Part shown: one piece after another, positions 33,449 to 45,182 of the stretch
Numbering within the stretch: position 1 is the stretch's first letter
How the letters are laid out: the number at the start of each line of letters is the position of its first letter
Source: Acanthaster planci
Lineage: Eukaryota > Echinodermata > Asteroidea > Valvatida > Acanthasteridae
Assembly: GCF_001949145.1 (NCBI RefSeq)
Contig: NW_019091431.1
Coordinates: forward strand, 186,001 to 250,000
Length of the DNA stretch: 64,000 bases
Reading direction: 5' to 3'
The notes under the pieces: generated by a model
What the model was told of the DNA's origin: nothing
The model's input: the letters and a program-made list of their open reading frames with translations, nothing else
The model's database searches: none
Translations under genes and position numbers: made by a program

Positions 33449-34711
33449 TTAATTAGTACTGGGTTCACCGAACGGCGTCTTAATTACCATTAATGGCGTG
33501 AACGTGAAGGTGACAACTTGATCCGCATTGACCAAGATGGGCGAATTGGCAGAGAGGGTATGGGCCGGACTTCTTTCCTTCTTATCGAAGGCAACAGGAA
33601 TGACATTGCACGCGGAGATAATACCTGGAAGAGTTCCAGAAGCATTGATGCTGAGTGGAAGCTGAGCAGCACTGGGCGTGACAGGTGATAACAAGCTGCC
33701 TTGACTGAAACTAGGAGTGACAGTTTGTGAGACAGGTGTTACCAGCGTACCATGTGATATCTTTGTAGCGTGATTCAACACACTCACGACGTTTGTAAAT
33801 TTTGTCCCAGGTGTTTCAGGGTGTCTGTTGGCTGCGTCTGGCAACACATTTGACGTCTGTGCGGACGCGTTACAGAGAGGCCCTGTTGGACTGATTGAGG
33901 ATACGTGCTCTGCTTCTGACGTCGTTGTGCATGTAGTATCAACTGAGGAAATTTCGAGCGGTGTAATAACAGAAAACACATTTTTAGGAAGCTGGGTAGA
34001 TATTGGCGCTGTTTGCGTTTTGTTGAGCTGACGGCAAAGTTCCCGCGTGATTTCCGACCTGACACTTCTGGGCAAGTACTTCCGATAACCTCTGACCCTG
34101 TTTCTAATCCTCCGTGGCTCCTTCGGAATCCGATTGACTCGGCTGTTGGGGTCAGCATGGCGTTCTTGGTGTAATCGACAGGTAGCTAAAGATCGGAAAG
34201 CTCGATCGCAAATCTCACACTTATAAGGTCGTTCCCCCGTGTGAATTCGCATGTGTTTACGTAGAGAAGATCGTTGTCGCATTCCCGTACCGCAGACTTC
34301 ACATACATAAGGGCGTAAGTCTGTGTGGACGACCATATGCTCTCTAAGCGAATTCTTGTGGCGAAACGTCGCCCCACAGGTAGGGCAAGCATACGGTCGA
34401 ATATTCCGATGACCATTGATATGAAATCGTAAACTACTGTCACTTCCGAAAGCTTTGCCGCACTCTTCACATACTAGTGGCTTTTCGTTGGTGTGAATGC
34501 GTTCATGACGAGTCAGATCAAGAAGACCTCGGAATTTCTTGTTGCAGTAGGCGCAAATAAAAGGCCCCTTGTTGTATTTGGCTGGCCATACTTTCTTCTT
34601 CTTCACTGGCGCATCTTCAGTTTCTTTTGTAGAGTTGGCGTTGTCTTCCCTCTGAGAATGTCGTTCGTTATCTTGGAGACTACTCTCCTTTTCTTTTACC
34701 TTCTCGGACAT
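33449..34711 (-). CDS. C2H2 zinc-finger protein, single coding exon, 420 aa
   Basis: An uninterrupted frame from ATG 34711 to stop at 33449. Residues 1-50 are charged and Lys-rich (VKKKKVWPAKY, a possible nuclear signal). Residues 51-185 hold five consecutive C2H2 fingers (FICAYC...H-x3-H, LVCEEC, YACPTC, YVCEVC, YKCEIC) joined by HTNEKP-, HTDLRP- and HTGERP-type linkers, indicating sequence-specific DNA binding. A basic segment follows (RRIRNRVRGYRKYLPRSVR). The remainder is Ser/Thr/Pro-rich, like an activation or repression region. A pyrimidine-rich CAG just upstream of the start suggests an intron in the 5' leader. I cannot name the orthologue; probably a nuclear transcription factor. Confidence 0.9.
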   Translation of the reverse strand: MSEKVKEKESSLQDNERHSQREDNANSTKETEDAPVKKKKVWPAKYNKGPFICAYCNKKFRGLLDLTRHERIHTNEKPLVCEECGKAFGSDSSLRFHINGHRNIRPYACPTCGATFRHKNSLREHMVVHTDLRPYVCEVCGTGMRQRSSLRKHMRIHTGERPYKCEICDRAFRSLATCRLHQERHADPNSRVNRIPKEPRRIRNRVRGYRKYLPRSVRSEITRELCRQLNKTQTAPISTQLPKNVFSVITPLEISSVDTTCTTTSEAEHVSSISPTGPLCNASAQTSNVLPDAANRHPETPGTKFTNVVSVLNHATKISHGTLVTPVSQTVTPSFSQGSLLSPVTPSAAQLPLSINASGTLPGIISACNVIPVAFDKKERSPAHTLSANSPILVNADQVVTFTFTPLMVIKTPFGEPSTN

Positions 34712-36364
34712 CTCACTTGTATCTGTTTCAATAAAAAAGAGGAAAAAACTCTAAGAATACATGCGTGAACCTCCTTATCAGAAGACTAAGCCTTTTTCTG
34801 GAAAACTATAGCAGATGGACAAAGATACAAGTCACGCCGTCTCAATGCAACACAGATTTTCTTCGACAGTTTAAGAAGGAAGAGACCATGTGTATCACAG
34901 TCGAAAAGGTGACAGATGGCAAGAGTGGATCAAGAACCAAGTTCTTGGGGGGGGCAAAGTTTTTGCTGGGGGAGTTAGGAATTTTGGATTTTTTTCAGAC
35001 ATCCTTTTAGCCATTCTAGGGCGAGGCTACATTTGGGGCATTTTATACGCTTGGGAAAGAAAGCAAAATGAAATAAATCGAAAAGGCTTTATCTCAATTT
35101 TTCTCATCTTTGCAAAAAAATTTGGCTCCTTTTTAGGGACGAGCATGATCCGTATGGGTCAAACTGACCGATGAAACAAAGAGCGACTTAGAAAAAGAAG
35201 AAAGCCGGAAGTATTGATTTTGTAGAAAGAATAACTGGAACACCGTACAGCTCTAGCTACCCTGAAAGTGGCTGAAAAGCAAAAGTGTATGACATACGAA
35301 AGCAAATAGAAAAGATGCATTTTCCGTTTTGAATCAAGGGGTGAAGTCAAGCATAATACGACCCTCCGAGGAAGAATCCTTACGGAAATGACGTCCAGAT
35401 GAAGACTATGCAAAGTTTACGATTCAATCTGGAGGCGGTGACGCCATGAGTCATTGTGCATGGAAACTACTGTTCAGATTGATTACAGGCGTTCGCGAGA
35501 TTACATGTATGAAGCTGTGACAATGCAGCCGGGCCTTCCAGTAAAAACTCATTGATGAAATCATTCAACTGGCACAACTAACGTTACCCTCTTTCTTCAT
35601 AATCTAGCCTGGGCTACCTTGTCCGTGAGCAGGGGGAATCAAGAGAAAAATAACGAGAGACAAAATTCACACAAAGACAAATTGCTTACGAGTCTTTCCC
35701 ACTTCCACGTACAGGGTGGTCTGAAACGTGGAACCGGCGACGAGCTGTGGACCTTGGTGGTCTATCGTCTGTGCCCTTGTTCTATGACCGTCCGACGTAG
35801 TGGTCAGAGGAGTTAGAAGACATGGTTCTGAGAAAACACAGCCCCCAACGTGGACCGATCGAGGCTCTACTTCACTAGGATCACTCTAACCATGGAAGAA
35901 ATTTGCGACACGTTCAGGTGGTCAAACAAAATCGGACCATGGACACAACGCAACAGCCATGTGGCAGAATAGGCAGAGAGTCACGGACAAGTGAACTTTG
36001 ATCAGGTTCTGGCCTTCCGCCACTTATGTAACCCCTCTAGGCTCTACGAATGGCGGGAATGTGGATACAACATCGATAGGAAAACCACAGGTCGACAATG
36101 ACGCAATGAACCGTAAACCAAAATTAGACTTGGGTAGGTCCGACATGAGGTTAAGTCACGACAAGCCTTTAGTTACCGGTACCACACACTGCCACATGTG
36201 CAGCTATGAAACGGGGTAGAATGGAAAAATATAACTTTGTTTAAATAGATAGGCAAGTATATCTCAGGCAAACTCAGCTGCATGTTATATTTATGTCTGT
36301 TATATTCATTTTAAATGTAGTTATATTTAATTATAATTGTAAGTTTTTTCTTTAATTCGCTTTA
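34712..36364. other. Intergenic region, nothing recognised
   Basis: 5' flank of the zinc-finger gene. Short frames only; no domain features, tRNA or repeat with clear ends. Confidence 0.4.
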
Positions 36365-37093
36365 GAGCCTGAAAGTTGACCCCTGATGGCGGGCCTCCAG
36401 AACCCTTGGACAGGAAATATAACGTGCAAAGATTTAGAATTTGGAATATTTTTTCGTTCAGGTACTTCTTAGAAAATGTTTGTTGGTATATTAAGTTATA
36501 GAAACTGAAAAATTAACTGACCTAAAAGACAAATATCCTGCCAAAATTGACCCATCACTTCCGAAAATCTGAAATATAAATTATGAAGGACAGTCCAATG
36601 CGGCAATCTCGTAGGCAGATAAATATTTACGGTTTTAAATTTAAAAGCCGAAATAAAAGCAAATCAAGATATTTTACAAAGTGTTTTAATTTATAAGGTA
36701 ATAATGTTAAAGCACTGATCGACTTTTACGAAAGATTCGAATATTCAACCTTTGCTGACAACAACCACGTTATGTCAAATCAATGGAACATGGAACCCAT
36801 CGACTTCTGGTAGGTAAATTTTTGTTAAGTTTTTCAACCCCGTTTTCACGTAAGCATGGGGAGTGAAAGTGTACTGCATGAACAAGGACACCCGGCTAGG
36901 GACGATATCGTCGGACGTGAAAGGTCGTTGATAAAATTTGGTTTTACATGAATGTTTCACGGGGTGGTTTCAGTGAGGAATTATTCTTCTATAAATTATC
37001 GAACGCGATAGAACGGCGCAATGTAAAAATCCCCATAAGCGGACCGCACGAAGGTTCCGGAAGCTCGCTGCGTGACCTTTTACTTTCAGGCTC
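36365..37093. mobile_element. TA-flanked MITE, family A copy 2 (729 bp)
   Basis: TA at 36363-36364 and 37094-37095 with terminal repeats GAGCCTGAAAGT / ACTTTCAGGCTC. It is related to the 384-bp copy at 20376-20759 in inverted orientation: TTTTCACGTAAGCA, ACGATATCGTC and TGAAAGGTCGTT segments correspond. It has an extra 345 bp of AT-rich DNA (about 36420-36780). It ends 270 bp before the AGFG1 start codon, so it may supply leader or promoter sequence. Confidence 0.72.
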
Positions 37094-37365
37094 TATTAAT
37101 ATTACGTAAAACTTTTTAAAAAGATGTAACGTTATAGACATTCGAACATTATGGTACAACATAAAACACAGTTTGGATGACAATTTTTCCGTCCAATTTG
37201 AGTTTAGTGCACTGTGGAGAAAACGTAAAATCATACAAACAAAACACATCGGTTCCTCCCCCTCCTCTCGAAATGTTCCAACGCCCACCACCAACAGATA
37301 ATGTGCCGCTGTATGTGCTGGCGCCACCAACGTCTGATCTCATCAAGGACACAGCCCCATCCAAC

Positions 37366-40300
37366 ATGGCGACCAAGCGGAAGCAAGATGACAAACATCT
37401 GAAAATTCTCCGGGAGCTTGGGACAAAACCGGAGAACAAAAAATGCTTCGATTGCGAGCAAAGAGGACCCACATATGTCAACATGACAGTCGGATCCTTC
37501 GTTTGTACTCGATGCAGCGGGATTTTGTAAGTTTGTGTGATTTAGGTGAAAGATTTTGGGAGGGCATGGTGATGGGCTTGGTCACACGTTTTCGCCTGCA
37601 CATCATTCATTGCATTGTGATCGCGTTTATCGTGTTTGTGAGTCTCCTAGCCCCACTAGTGTGGCACGGACTCTCACTCCCGATCCATCCTTAGCCACAC
37701 ATCCGTATGTGCAATTTTGTGTCGGCGTATTGAACATTTTGGCGCACCCACTTATCATCATGGGCGCAATTTCTTTTGCACACGAACATGATTCTTGACC
37801 TTTCCGCTTTCTAAAAACCATTTATTGAATGATTTCACTCACATTATTCAGGTATTTTCCAGTCTTTTTGCCTTTATCCATTCAATCTAACGGGCTCGCT
37901 CTCTCAGTCGCCATCTTTAAAGTAAGATCGTTGAATATTACGTCACTTGACCCTTCATCGTCTCGACGGCTGTTCCATGTCAAGACATCTAAACTGCTGC
38001 CAAAGTTTTGGAAGAGCCCATTGGTACATGTAGTATCTTATCGCTCAGTCGGTTTATTACATATGTCTTGACATGGAACAGCTGCCGAGACGATGAAGGG
38101 TCAAGTGACGTAATGTTCAACAATCTTACTTTAAAGATGGCGACTGAGAGAGCGAGCCTGTTAGATTGAATGGATAAAGGCAAAAAGACCAGAAAATACC
38201 TGAATAATGTGAGTGAAATCATTCAAGAAATGGTTTTTAGAAAGCGGAAAGGTCAAGAATCACGTTCGTGTGCAAAAGAAATTGCGCCCACGATGATAAG
38301 TGGGTGCGCCAAAATGTTCAATACGCCGACACAAAATTGCACATACGGATGTGTGGCTAAGGATGGATCGGGAGTGAGAGTCCGTGCCACACTAGTGGGG
38401 CTATGAGTCTCCATGCCGAATTGCCGGGTTTTATTGATTTCAATCTCGAGTGCATATTTTGGGTTATGTATATCTTGGCGTGCATTCATTGGAATTACCG
38501 TTAACGTGAGGGGTTTATTAAGACAATGTAAGATGGCCATAATGTTTGTTAATTCTCGGCTATAACAAAAATAGGCCGAGTAGGCCTAATATTATTTATT
38601 TTTAGACTAATGATAGGTGTATCCAGCCTCCACTTTTTTCGTCAGATACCATCTTGATTGAGGTAGGTCATTGCAGAAAATGCTGAAAACAGAAAAGACA
38701 TGAGTTATGTGAATCTGGATTGACAAAATGACTGAGAAAAATTTCCAGTTTTGTTAGGACCGATATCATGTACTTGGGCTACATGTAAAACATTTTCTTG
38801 GCTCCCCATAGAAAATAACAGACTTTGTAAACAACCGCAGAAGTTGAGCTATGGTGCAAGATTCTTTCCCATCATACACTTATTTGCCTTGACCCCCCCC
38901 CGAGGCCTATTTGTAATACATGTGCCAAAGTCTTGTTGTGACATGTATAGTGTTTGTAAACATTACATCTACTTCTACTGTTGGTGTCCATTTTATCATG
39001 CTAAAATTCTATAAAAATGACACTAATGGCCCGTCAGATGCATAAGAAATTGAGCAAGTCATGAATTCAGCAGTTCATTGGCTACCTTTGTGGGTGATAC
39101 ATGTACATGTACAAGTATAGATCTGAAATATTCTGACTATGTGGTTGTGGCCTATACAAGACTACATGCCACATGAAGCCAATTTGAGAGCAACGTTAAG
39201 TTGTCAAGCTACATTGGTATCAAGTACTGTACTCTAATACATCTACCTTTTTCTTCATCAACATTACAAGAATTATTGATACTTTCCCTGTGAAGCAAGG
39301 AACCAGTTTGAACTGATGCAAAGTATATTCTAAGGTCTGGTACAACCTTTTGACTTCTGTACGTCCTGAGAACTGTGATAGACATCCACAGATAAAGATG
39401 TATCTAACTCAGAGCTGTACATTTTAGTGAAATTGTATATTTATGATCCTTTGTATCTATCAGACGGGGTCTTAACCCACCCCACCGAGTCAAGTCCATT
39501 TCTATGACAAGTTTCTCACCGCAAGAAATTGAATTCCTGGAAAAACATGGTAATGAGGTAAGACTGAATTTATTTCTTCAGGCGCCACATTGTCTTCAGT
39601 TAACACATTGCCTTATCCAGCTTACTTGATGATCATACACATACACATTGAGATGGCTGCTCTTAGCTCTGCTTGGTGCTTTTTATCTTTTACTTGACTT
39701 TTGTCCAAAAAACTCAACAGAAATTCTATTGTGACTGCCACATTGTATGGCATGAAAAAAATCACCACTAGTATGACCTTTACAACCAATGAATTTGAAC
39801 ATGCAATATGAAGGGTTGAGCAAGTATGTTCCTAGTTATTTAGTTAAAAATAACAAATCCTAAATCTTCAAATATTTCTATATATTTGTGCACTAGAGTC
39901 AAGGTGCAACTTAATACCAAAATCTCATGCAGAATGGATTTTAACTAATCTCTGGATTTATGGCATTGCTAAAGATGACCCTCATAAGACATAATCTATG
40001 CTGAAACTCAAATTTGATATATCATGTTTTCTGAGTGTTGTAAAAATACCTTTGGGTTGTATTTACATGTATTTGGTTAGGAGCTCTAATGTAGAATCAA
40101 TTCACGGTATAGCTGAATAAGGTCAAAGTCTGGAAAGTTTATGAAGAGAAGATTTCAAACATCAATCAAGAATATTGCCATACTGTGTTTTTCTAGGACA
40201 ATGATGCAGAGTTGATGTTTTTTATGTGTTTAAGTTCAATATTGTCTGTGTAGGGAAGTGGAAATAAACTTGTTGTACAACTTTTTACAGTCCTGTGATG

Positions 40301-43300
40301 AGGCATAATGAAAGAAATGTTTTCTCTGAAAAGAACATGTGTGTGCAGGTGTGTGTGCTAAGCTGTTTCTTTTTTATCCTGATGAATGTTGTTCCTCAAT
40401 CAATTTGTAACATAAAACATTTTTGTTATGAGTACATGTACATGTAGTTGAGTAGCTTAGTGAAATGAGTCACTCAGTTTTCCAGGATTGAATTGTTACT
40501 GACAGCGATTTTCCCACTGACAGTTTTGCAGGCAGACATGGCTAGGCCTTGACAATTCCCGAGGATCCTCATTGGAATCCAAAGATGAGCAGAAAGTCAG
40601 GGATTACATGGTACAGAAATATGAGAGAAAGAAATGGTATATTCCTGCCAGTCAAGTCAAGCTGAACAACAGCAGCAGTAACAGCACACCAGAGGCCCAA
40701 CCACTCAGGCAGATAGTAGCAAGTGATTCTCCCAAGACGGTAAGAAATGCCAAAGTTCAGACTTCTTTTCAGAACCCCATATGGTCAAAAAAGAGATAAA
40801 TCCATCCATGGTGCTAGCACAAACCCATCTAGTTTTACTGGCTACCTCCACCGTGAAAAACATCACATCTCGAATGCCAAAATGTCAGAACTCATCACTT
40901 GGTTGCAGGGTACTGTGTCATATGTTCACTGCAGTGCAAAAGTCTGATCGCACCTGTGCTGTAAACTTTCCGTTGCAGTTTTGCAATAAATTACTGAGTC
41001 TTTACAAAAAAAGCATCTCACCCTTGTAATGTGTAGTTATTTTAATCAAATAAATTCATAAATCTCATTTCTGAAGTCAGCCACTACCCCCTCTTTTCGC
41101 TAACTTTCGAGCGACTGTTTTTCGCCCATGTAAAATCGCCATCTTGAAATACCTCATTACGTATTCATGAGCTCATGAATATTATAAGGGTGGCATTTAA
41201 ACCAATGGAAGCAAAGCTGATGCGGCGGGAAACTGGGTCTTATGAATAATTATTGGGTGATATCGCCGCCTGTGTAGGGTAAATGGATACTAGACAAATC
41301 GGGCTACCTCGTGGCGACAAAATTTGCACACCAATACTTTCACTTTGATACGCAAAGCAGCAACACAATGCCAGCAAATACGTTACATACCACTCGCGAA
41401 AAGGGGATGATTGAAGCCGGGAATCAGGAGGGAATTTCAAACCGGGAAATTGCCAGAAGGCTGGGAATCAGCGAATATGCTGTTTGGCTGAATCTCCGGA
41501 AATTGAGGGAGTTTGGGTCAATGGAACCCCTACCACGCACCGGCCGACCGAGATCGACCACCAAGCGGGATGACCAGCAGCTTGTGAGGGCATCGTGGCG
41601 CAACTGCTTCCTGACCGCCCGTGAATTGGTGATGGAGCTTGCCAATGCAGGGGTTGTAGTTCACCACAGTACGGTTTCAAGGAAATTGGCTGCAGCTGGG
41701 CTTCATGACAGGGTTGCTAGGCATAAGCCCCACTTTCAGATGAGCATAAACGTCGTCGGCTAGCCTGGGCCGGAGAGCACGTGGGGTGGACCGCCAATGA
41801 CTGGAGCTGGGTCTTATGGTCCGATGAATCAAAATTTCAGCTCTTCCAAAGTGATGGATGGGTCTACGTCAGGAGGACTGTGGGGGAGGAGATTGACGAA
41901 AAGTGTGTTGTGCCCACCGTGAAGCATGGGGGATCCAGGATCATGGTGTGGGGCTGCATGAGTTCCGCCGGTGTCGGCAGCCTGGTGCGGGTCAACGAGA
42001 ACATCAACGCCGCAGTTTACGTTGACATCCTCCGGGAAAACATGCTGCCATCTGCCCACCATTTGATCGGCCATGTACAGTACATGTACATGTATGTTTT
42101 TATGGTAGTCTTAACAACACTATTCTTGTATTATCTCGTACTATACGTTATATGTTTTATCTTATATCTTATATTGCAGACACTGTCCTCTTCATCATCT
42201 TCGCCTCCTACCACTAAGGTAGCTGCCAAGATCTCCTTACCGATGCCTGGTGCTGTGCCTGGGCCAGCCTTACAGGCTCACTCTAAAGTAGCAACATCAG
42301 AACCAAGCCAGCAGAAACCATCCATGGATTTACTGGGAGATCTAGGTGGAGATCCATTCAGCCAGCCACAGCAACAACCGCAGCAAACAGCAGCATCAGC
42401 AGGTGCAGCAAGATTGTAACTAAATATATGAATAAGTAGCTTAGCTGGGACTACCAAACCTTGAGATGTAGGCCAAAAGATTTTCTAAAATTGTGACAGA
42501 CCAATCCAAACCATCTCTTGAAAAGTAGTCAAAAGTTTGAGATAATTGCTGTTTTCCTTAATGAATCAGTGTACAATATTCTCAATCAGTTATAATGACT
42601 GTGTTTTCTGTAAAGTGATTTCTGTAAATGATCTCAACTTGAAATGATAAAGGCGCCTTTCCACATGCACGCCAACACTTCCGCTAAGGGTTGCGTATTT
42701 GTCAAAAAATCACTCTTGGAGTGTGTCTAAAGGCTGAATGCAACACACGTGTGTTACGTTAATGGAGTCAATTTTTGTGTCTGTAAAACTGAAACACATG
42801 AACACAATGTCATTATGTGTGCGCAACGCACCCCAAAAACGTACATATGGAAAGACGCCTTAAGATGTAGTGGTGTTGTCAGGTTACTCATTATACCCAT
42901 TGACAATTGTAGCAGTTTTTTCTATATTTAACGACCTTACTTTAATGGAACAACACTTTGATAAAATGTATGTTTTCAGACTAAATTTCAGTGAAATATA
43001 TAATCATTGTAAGCGTTGATTGCATGATGATTTAGAGCAGCATTTAAGACACCAAATGAATACTGTTTTATCATCGGAGCTCGCTAATAGGGGCCTTGTT
43101 AATTCAATATCCCGTGAACATCGTTCCATTCCTGTAATAATAACAAGGTTATCTTCGATGTCCCAATGTCAGCACCATCTTAACACTTCTGCCATTTCTT
43201 GTTTATGTTCTTTGCACCATCAGGTGGATTTGCAAACTTTGGCCAGGCATTCTCAGGTCAAGCTGCCCAAGGTATATGACTGTTAAAAAGAAAGCATGCC

Positions 43301-45182
43301 AATTATCACCATGTATAACGCAAACAATTATCTACATGCTGGTGATAAACATTGTACTTGGTAATCTTCCATGTTGTCATGTCATTATTACTGGAATGGA
43401 TGTATTTTTGTATTGATTGTCAACTTTTCTTCACTACAGGAAATAAACCAGCTACATTTGATCCGTTTGGTGCCACGCCATCATTTTCTTCTTCTACTAG
43501 CTTCAATGCATTTGGTCAGGCCGCACCACAGACAGGCACCAGTATCAACGCTGTACCAGCTAGTGCAAGCTTTAATGCTTTTGGTGCCGCTGCTGTCCCA
43601 TCTCAACCAGCCAGCAGTGGTTTTGCAGCATTCAGCTCAGTTCCTCCTTTGACTCAAGCTACAGGGAGTAACGCCAAAGTCAACCAGACAGCACAGTCTC
43701 TACTAAACCTCAGCTTAACAACATCGACTTCCAGCAGCACAGCAGCACAACAAGTCAACTCAAGCGCCGACAAGTATGCCATTTTTTCAAGTCTTGCGGC
43801 AGATGGAGCTAGCGGAAGTACAGGGTCTGGAAGTATAGACTGGACAGGTGGAGGAGGGTCATCATCTGGTGGCTCCATTGATTGGAGTGGGCCAAACAAA
43901 GCAAGTGGATCTAGTCTCTTGAGTGGAGGTGGAATTGATTGGGGACCAGGAAGTAATACAAACATTAAGCAGCCAACATCCAGCGGACTGAGTCTCATGT
44001 CCTCTGGTAAGTTGGAAAATATTAATTGTTTGGCAGTAATTTGTAGTTGAAATGGCTGATACATGACCACAAACAATTAACCAGCACGAATCAAAGCTCA
44101 GGTTTTTTGATGGTGTGGGGTGCCTCCGTGAAATTTTTTTGAAATGGAGGGGCTATTGAAGTGATAAACCCAACAGAGTTTCATTCAGCAAGCCTATTGA
44201 AGTTCTCAATATACAAAAGTTGCTTTATGTCTACTTATTGAAATTTCAAGCAATTGTGGCTTTCATTTTCCTGGCAGGACCTAATCCCTTCAGTGGCCAG
44301 TCAAGCTTATCGGGAATGCAGGGACAGACTAACACACAACCTGTCTACACAGGCAGTATGGGGGGCTTGGGCTCTCAAGCTACACCCCAGACAAGTGGGT
44401 TTGGGGCATTTGGTGCCACCCAGGGGGTAACGGGTTCAATGGGTCCAGCCACGGGTAGTTTGATGAATGGAGGGTTTAACCAGCCACAAGGAGGGGCTTT
44501 CCCTCCCCAAGGGGGATTTGGGAGTGTGACACCCTTGCAAGGGAGTGCACCACAAGGACAGATGGGTGGAATGGGAGGTGGGTTTGGGATGCAACCACAA
44601 GCGGGTTTCCCTCCAGGTGGTGCAGCCATGGGTGGTGGTATGAAGGCAGGATTCGGTACTGCTGCCCAGCCAGGTATGGCTGGAGCTGGCCAGGGCTTTG
44701 GTCAAGGAGGGTTTGGAGGAACCATGCAAGGGGGATTTGGAGCCCCTACCCAGCCAGGGATGAATACCATGCAGCCTGTGGGTATGAGCCAAGCAGCTGG
44801 GGCTGGACTTGGATTGCCAGGATCCATGGGAACACCACAGAATGCAGCAGGTGGAATGGGCTTTGGGGCTCAACCACAAGGCATGACAGCAGCGACAGGT
44901 GGCTGGCCACAGCAGCAGTCCAATCCATTCATGGTAGGTCCTGATAACTATCACTATTCAGTTCCAATGTCATAAGCCCTTTAAGTTTGTTCCAACCCGT
45001 ATCGTCCATGCTGCATCTTGTTATTTCATGTCCAACCACGTCGATAGCAGGTTGTGAGTCTAAGTCCACCGGATATGGAGAGTGATTGTTATTTTTTCTT
45101 CTTTGTCTTTCATCAGGGTCAAGTGGATAATTTCTCTAGCCAGCAATCACAGTCTCAACGTTCCACCAATCCGTTCATGTAG
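37366..45182 (+). CDS. AGFG1: AGFG1: Arf-GAP domain and FG-repeat protein, complete, 672 aa
   Basis: Exons 37366-37526, 39464-39557, 40536-40739, 42180-42402, 43224-43271, 43440-44006, 44278-44933 and 45117-45182 (stop TAG); 2019 nt in frame. The first two exons encode the Arf-GAP zinc finger C27-x2-C30-x16-C47-x2-C50, then RGLNPPHRVKSISMTSFSPQ, nearly identical to vertebrate AGFG1. Exon 3 has TWLGL and DEQKVRDYMVQKYERKKWYI. The rest is Ser/Gln/Gly-rich with FG motifs (GFANFGQAF, SFNAFGQ, GFGAFGATQ) and NPF motifs, including the C-terminal STNPFM; NPF binds EH-domain endocytic adaptors such as EPS15. The human protein (562 aa) acts in clathrin-mediated endocytosis, Arf regulation and RNA export. 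The Gly/Gln-rich region of exon 7 is longer than in vertebrates. Intron 1 holds a foldback element; intron 3 a dead Tc1. Confidence 0.95.
37648..38403. mobile_element. Foldback DNA transposon with 341-bp inverted repeats and 9-bp target duplication
   Basis: Arms 37648-37988 and 38063-38403 are inverted copies of equal length (341 bp) and about 97-98 percent identity, judged from matching translations on opposite strands. They are separated by a 74-bp centre. The ends are TAGCCCCACTAGTG. The flanks carry a perfect 9-bp duplication TGAGTCTCC (37639-37647 and 38404-38412). A 9-bp duplication with long arms suggests a Mutator-like or foldback element. No transposase is present. Inserted in intron 1 of AGFG1. 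Confidence 0.85.
41368..42075 (+). pseudogene. Tc1/mariner-like transposase fossil
   Basis: The N-terminal frame (ATG 41368 to stop at 41763) has the paired-like helix-turn-helix EGISNREIARRLGISEYAV and a GRPRSTT hook. After a frame break near 41755 the catalytic region continues (WSWVLWSDESKFQLFQ with the first Asp; GGSRIMVWGCMS) and stops at about 42070 (ENMLPSAHHL), before the second Asp (D-N-x-P-x-H) and the final acidic residue. Terminal repeats were not found. It lies in intron 3 of AGFG1, 100 bp before exon 4. Confidence 0.85.

Noticed and set aside
37556-38540. Pairs of similar ORFs on opposite strands
   Set aside because: They are translations of the inverted arms of the foldback transposon, not genes.
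44375-44954. Minus-strand ORFs of 84-172 aa
   Set aside because: Antisense to the Gly/Gln-rich AGFG1 exon 7.
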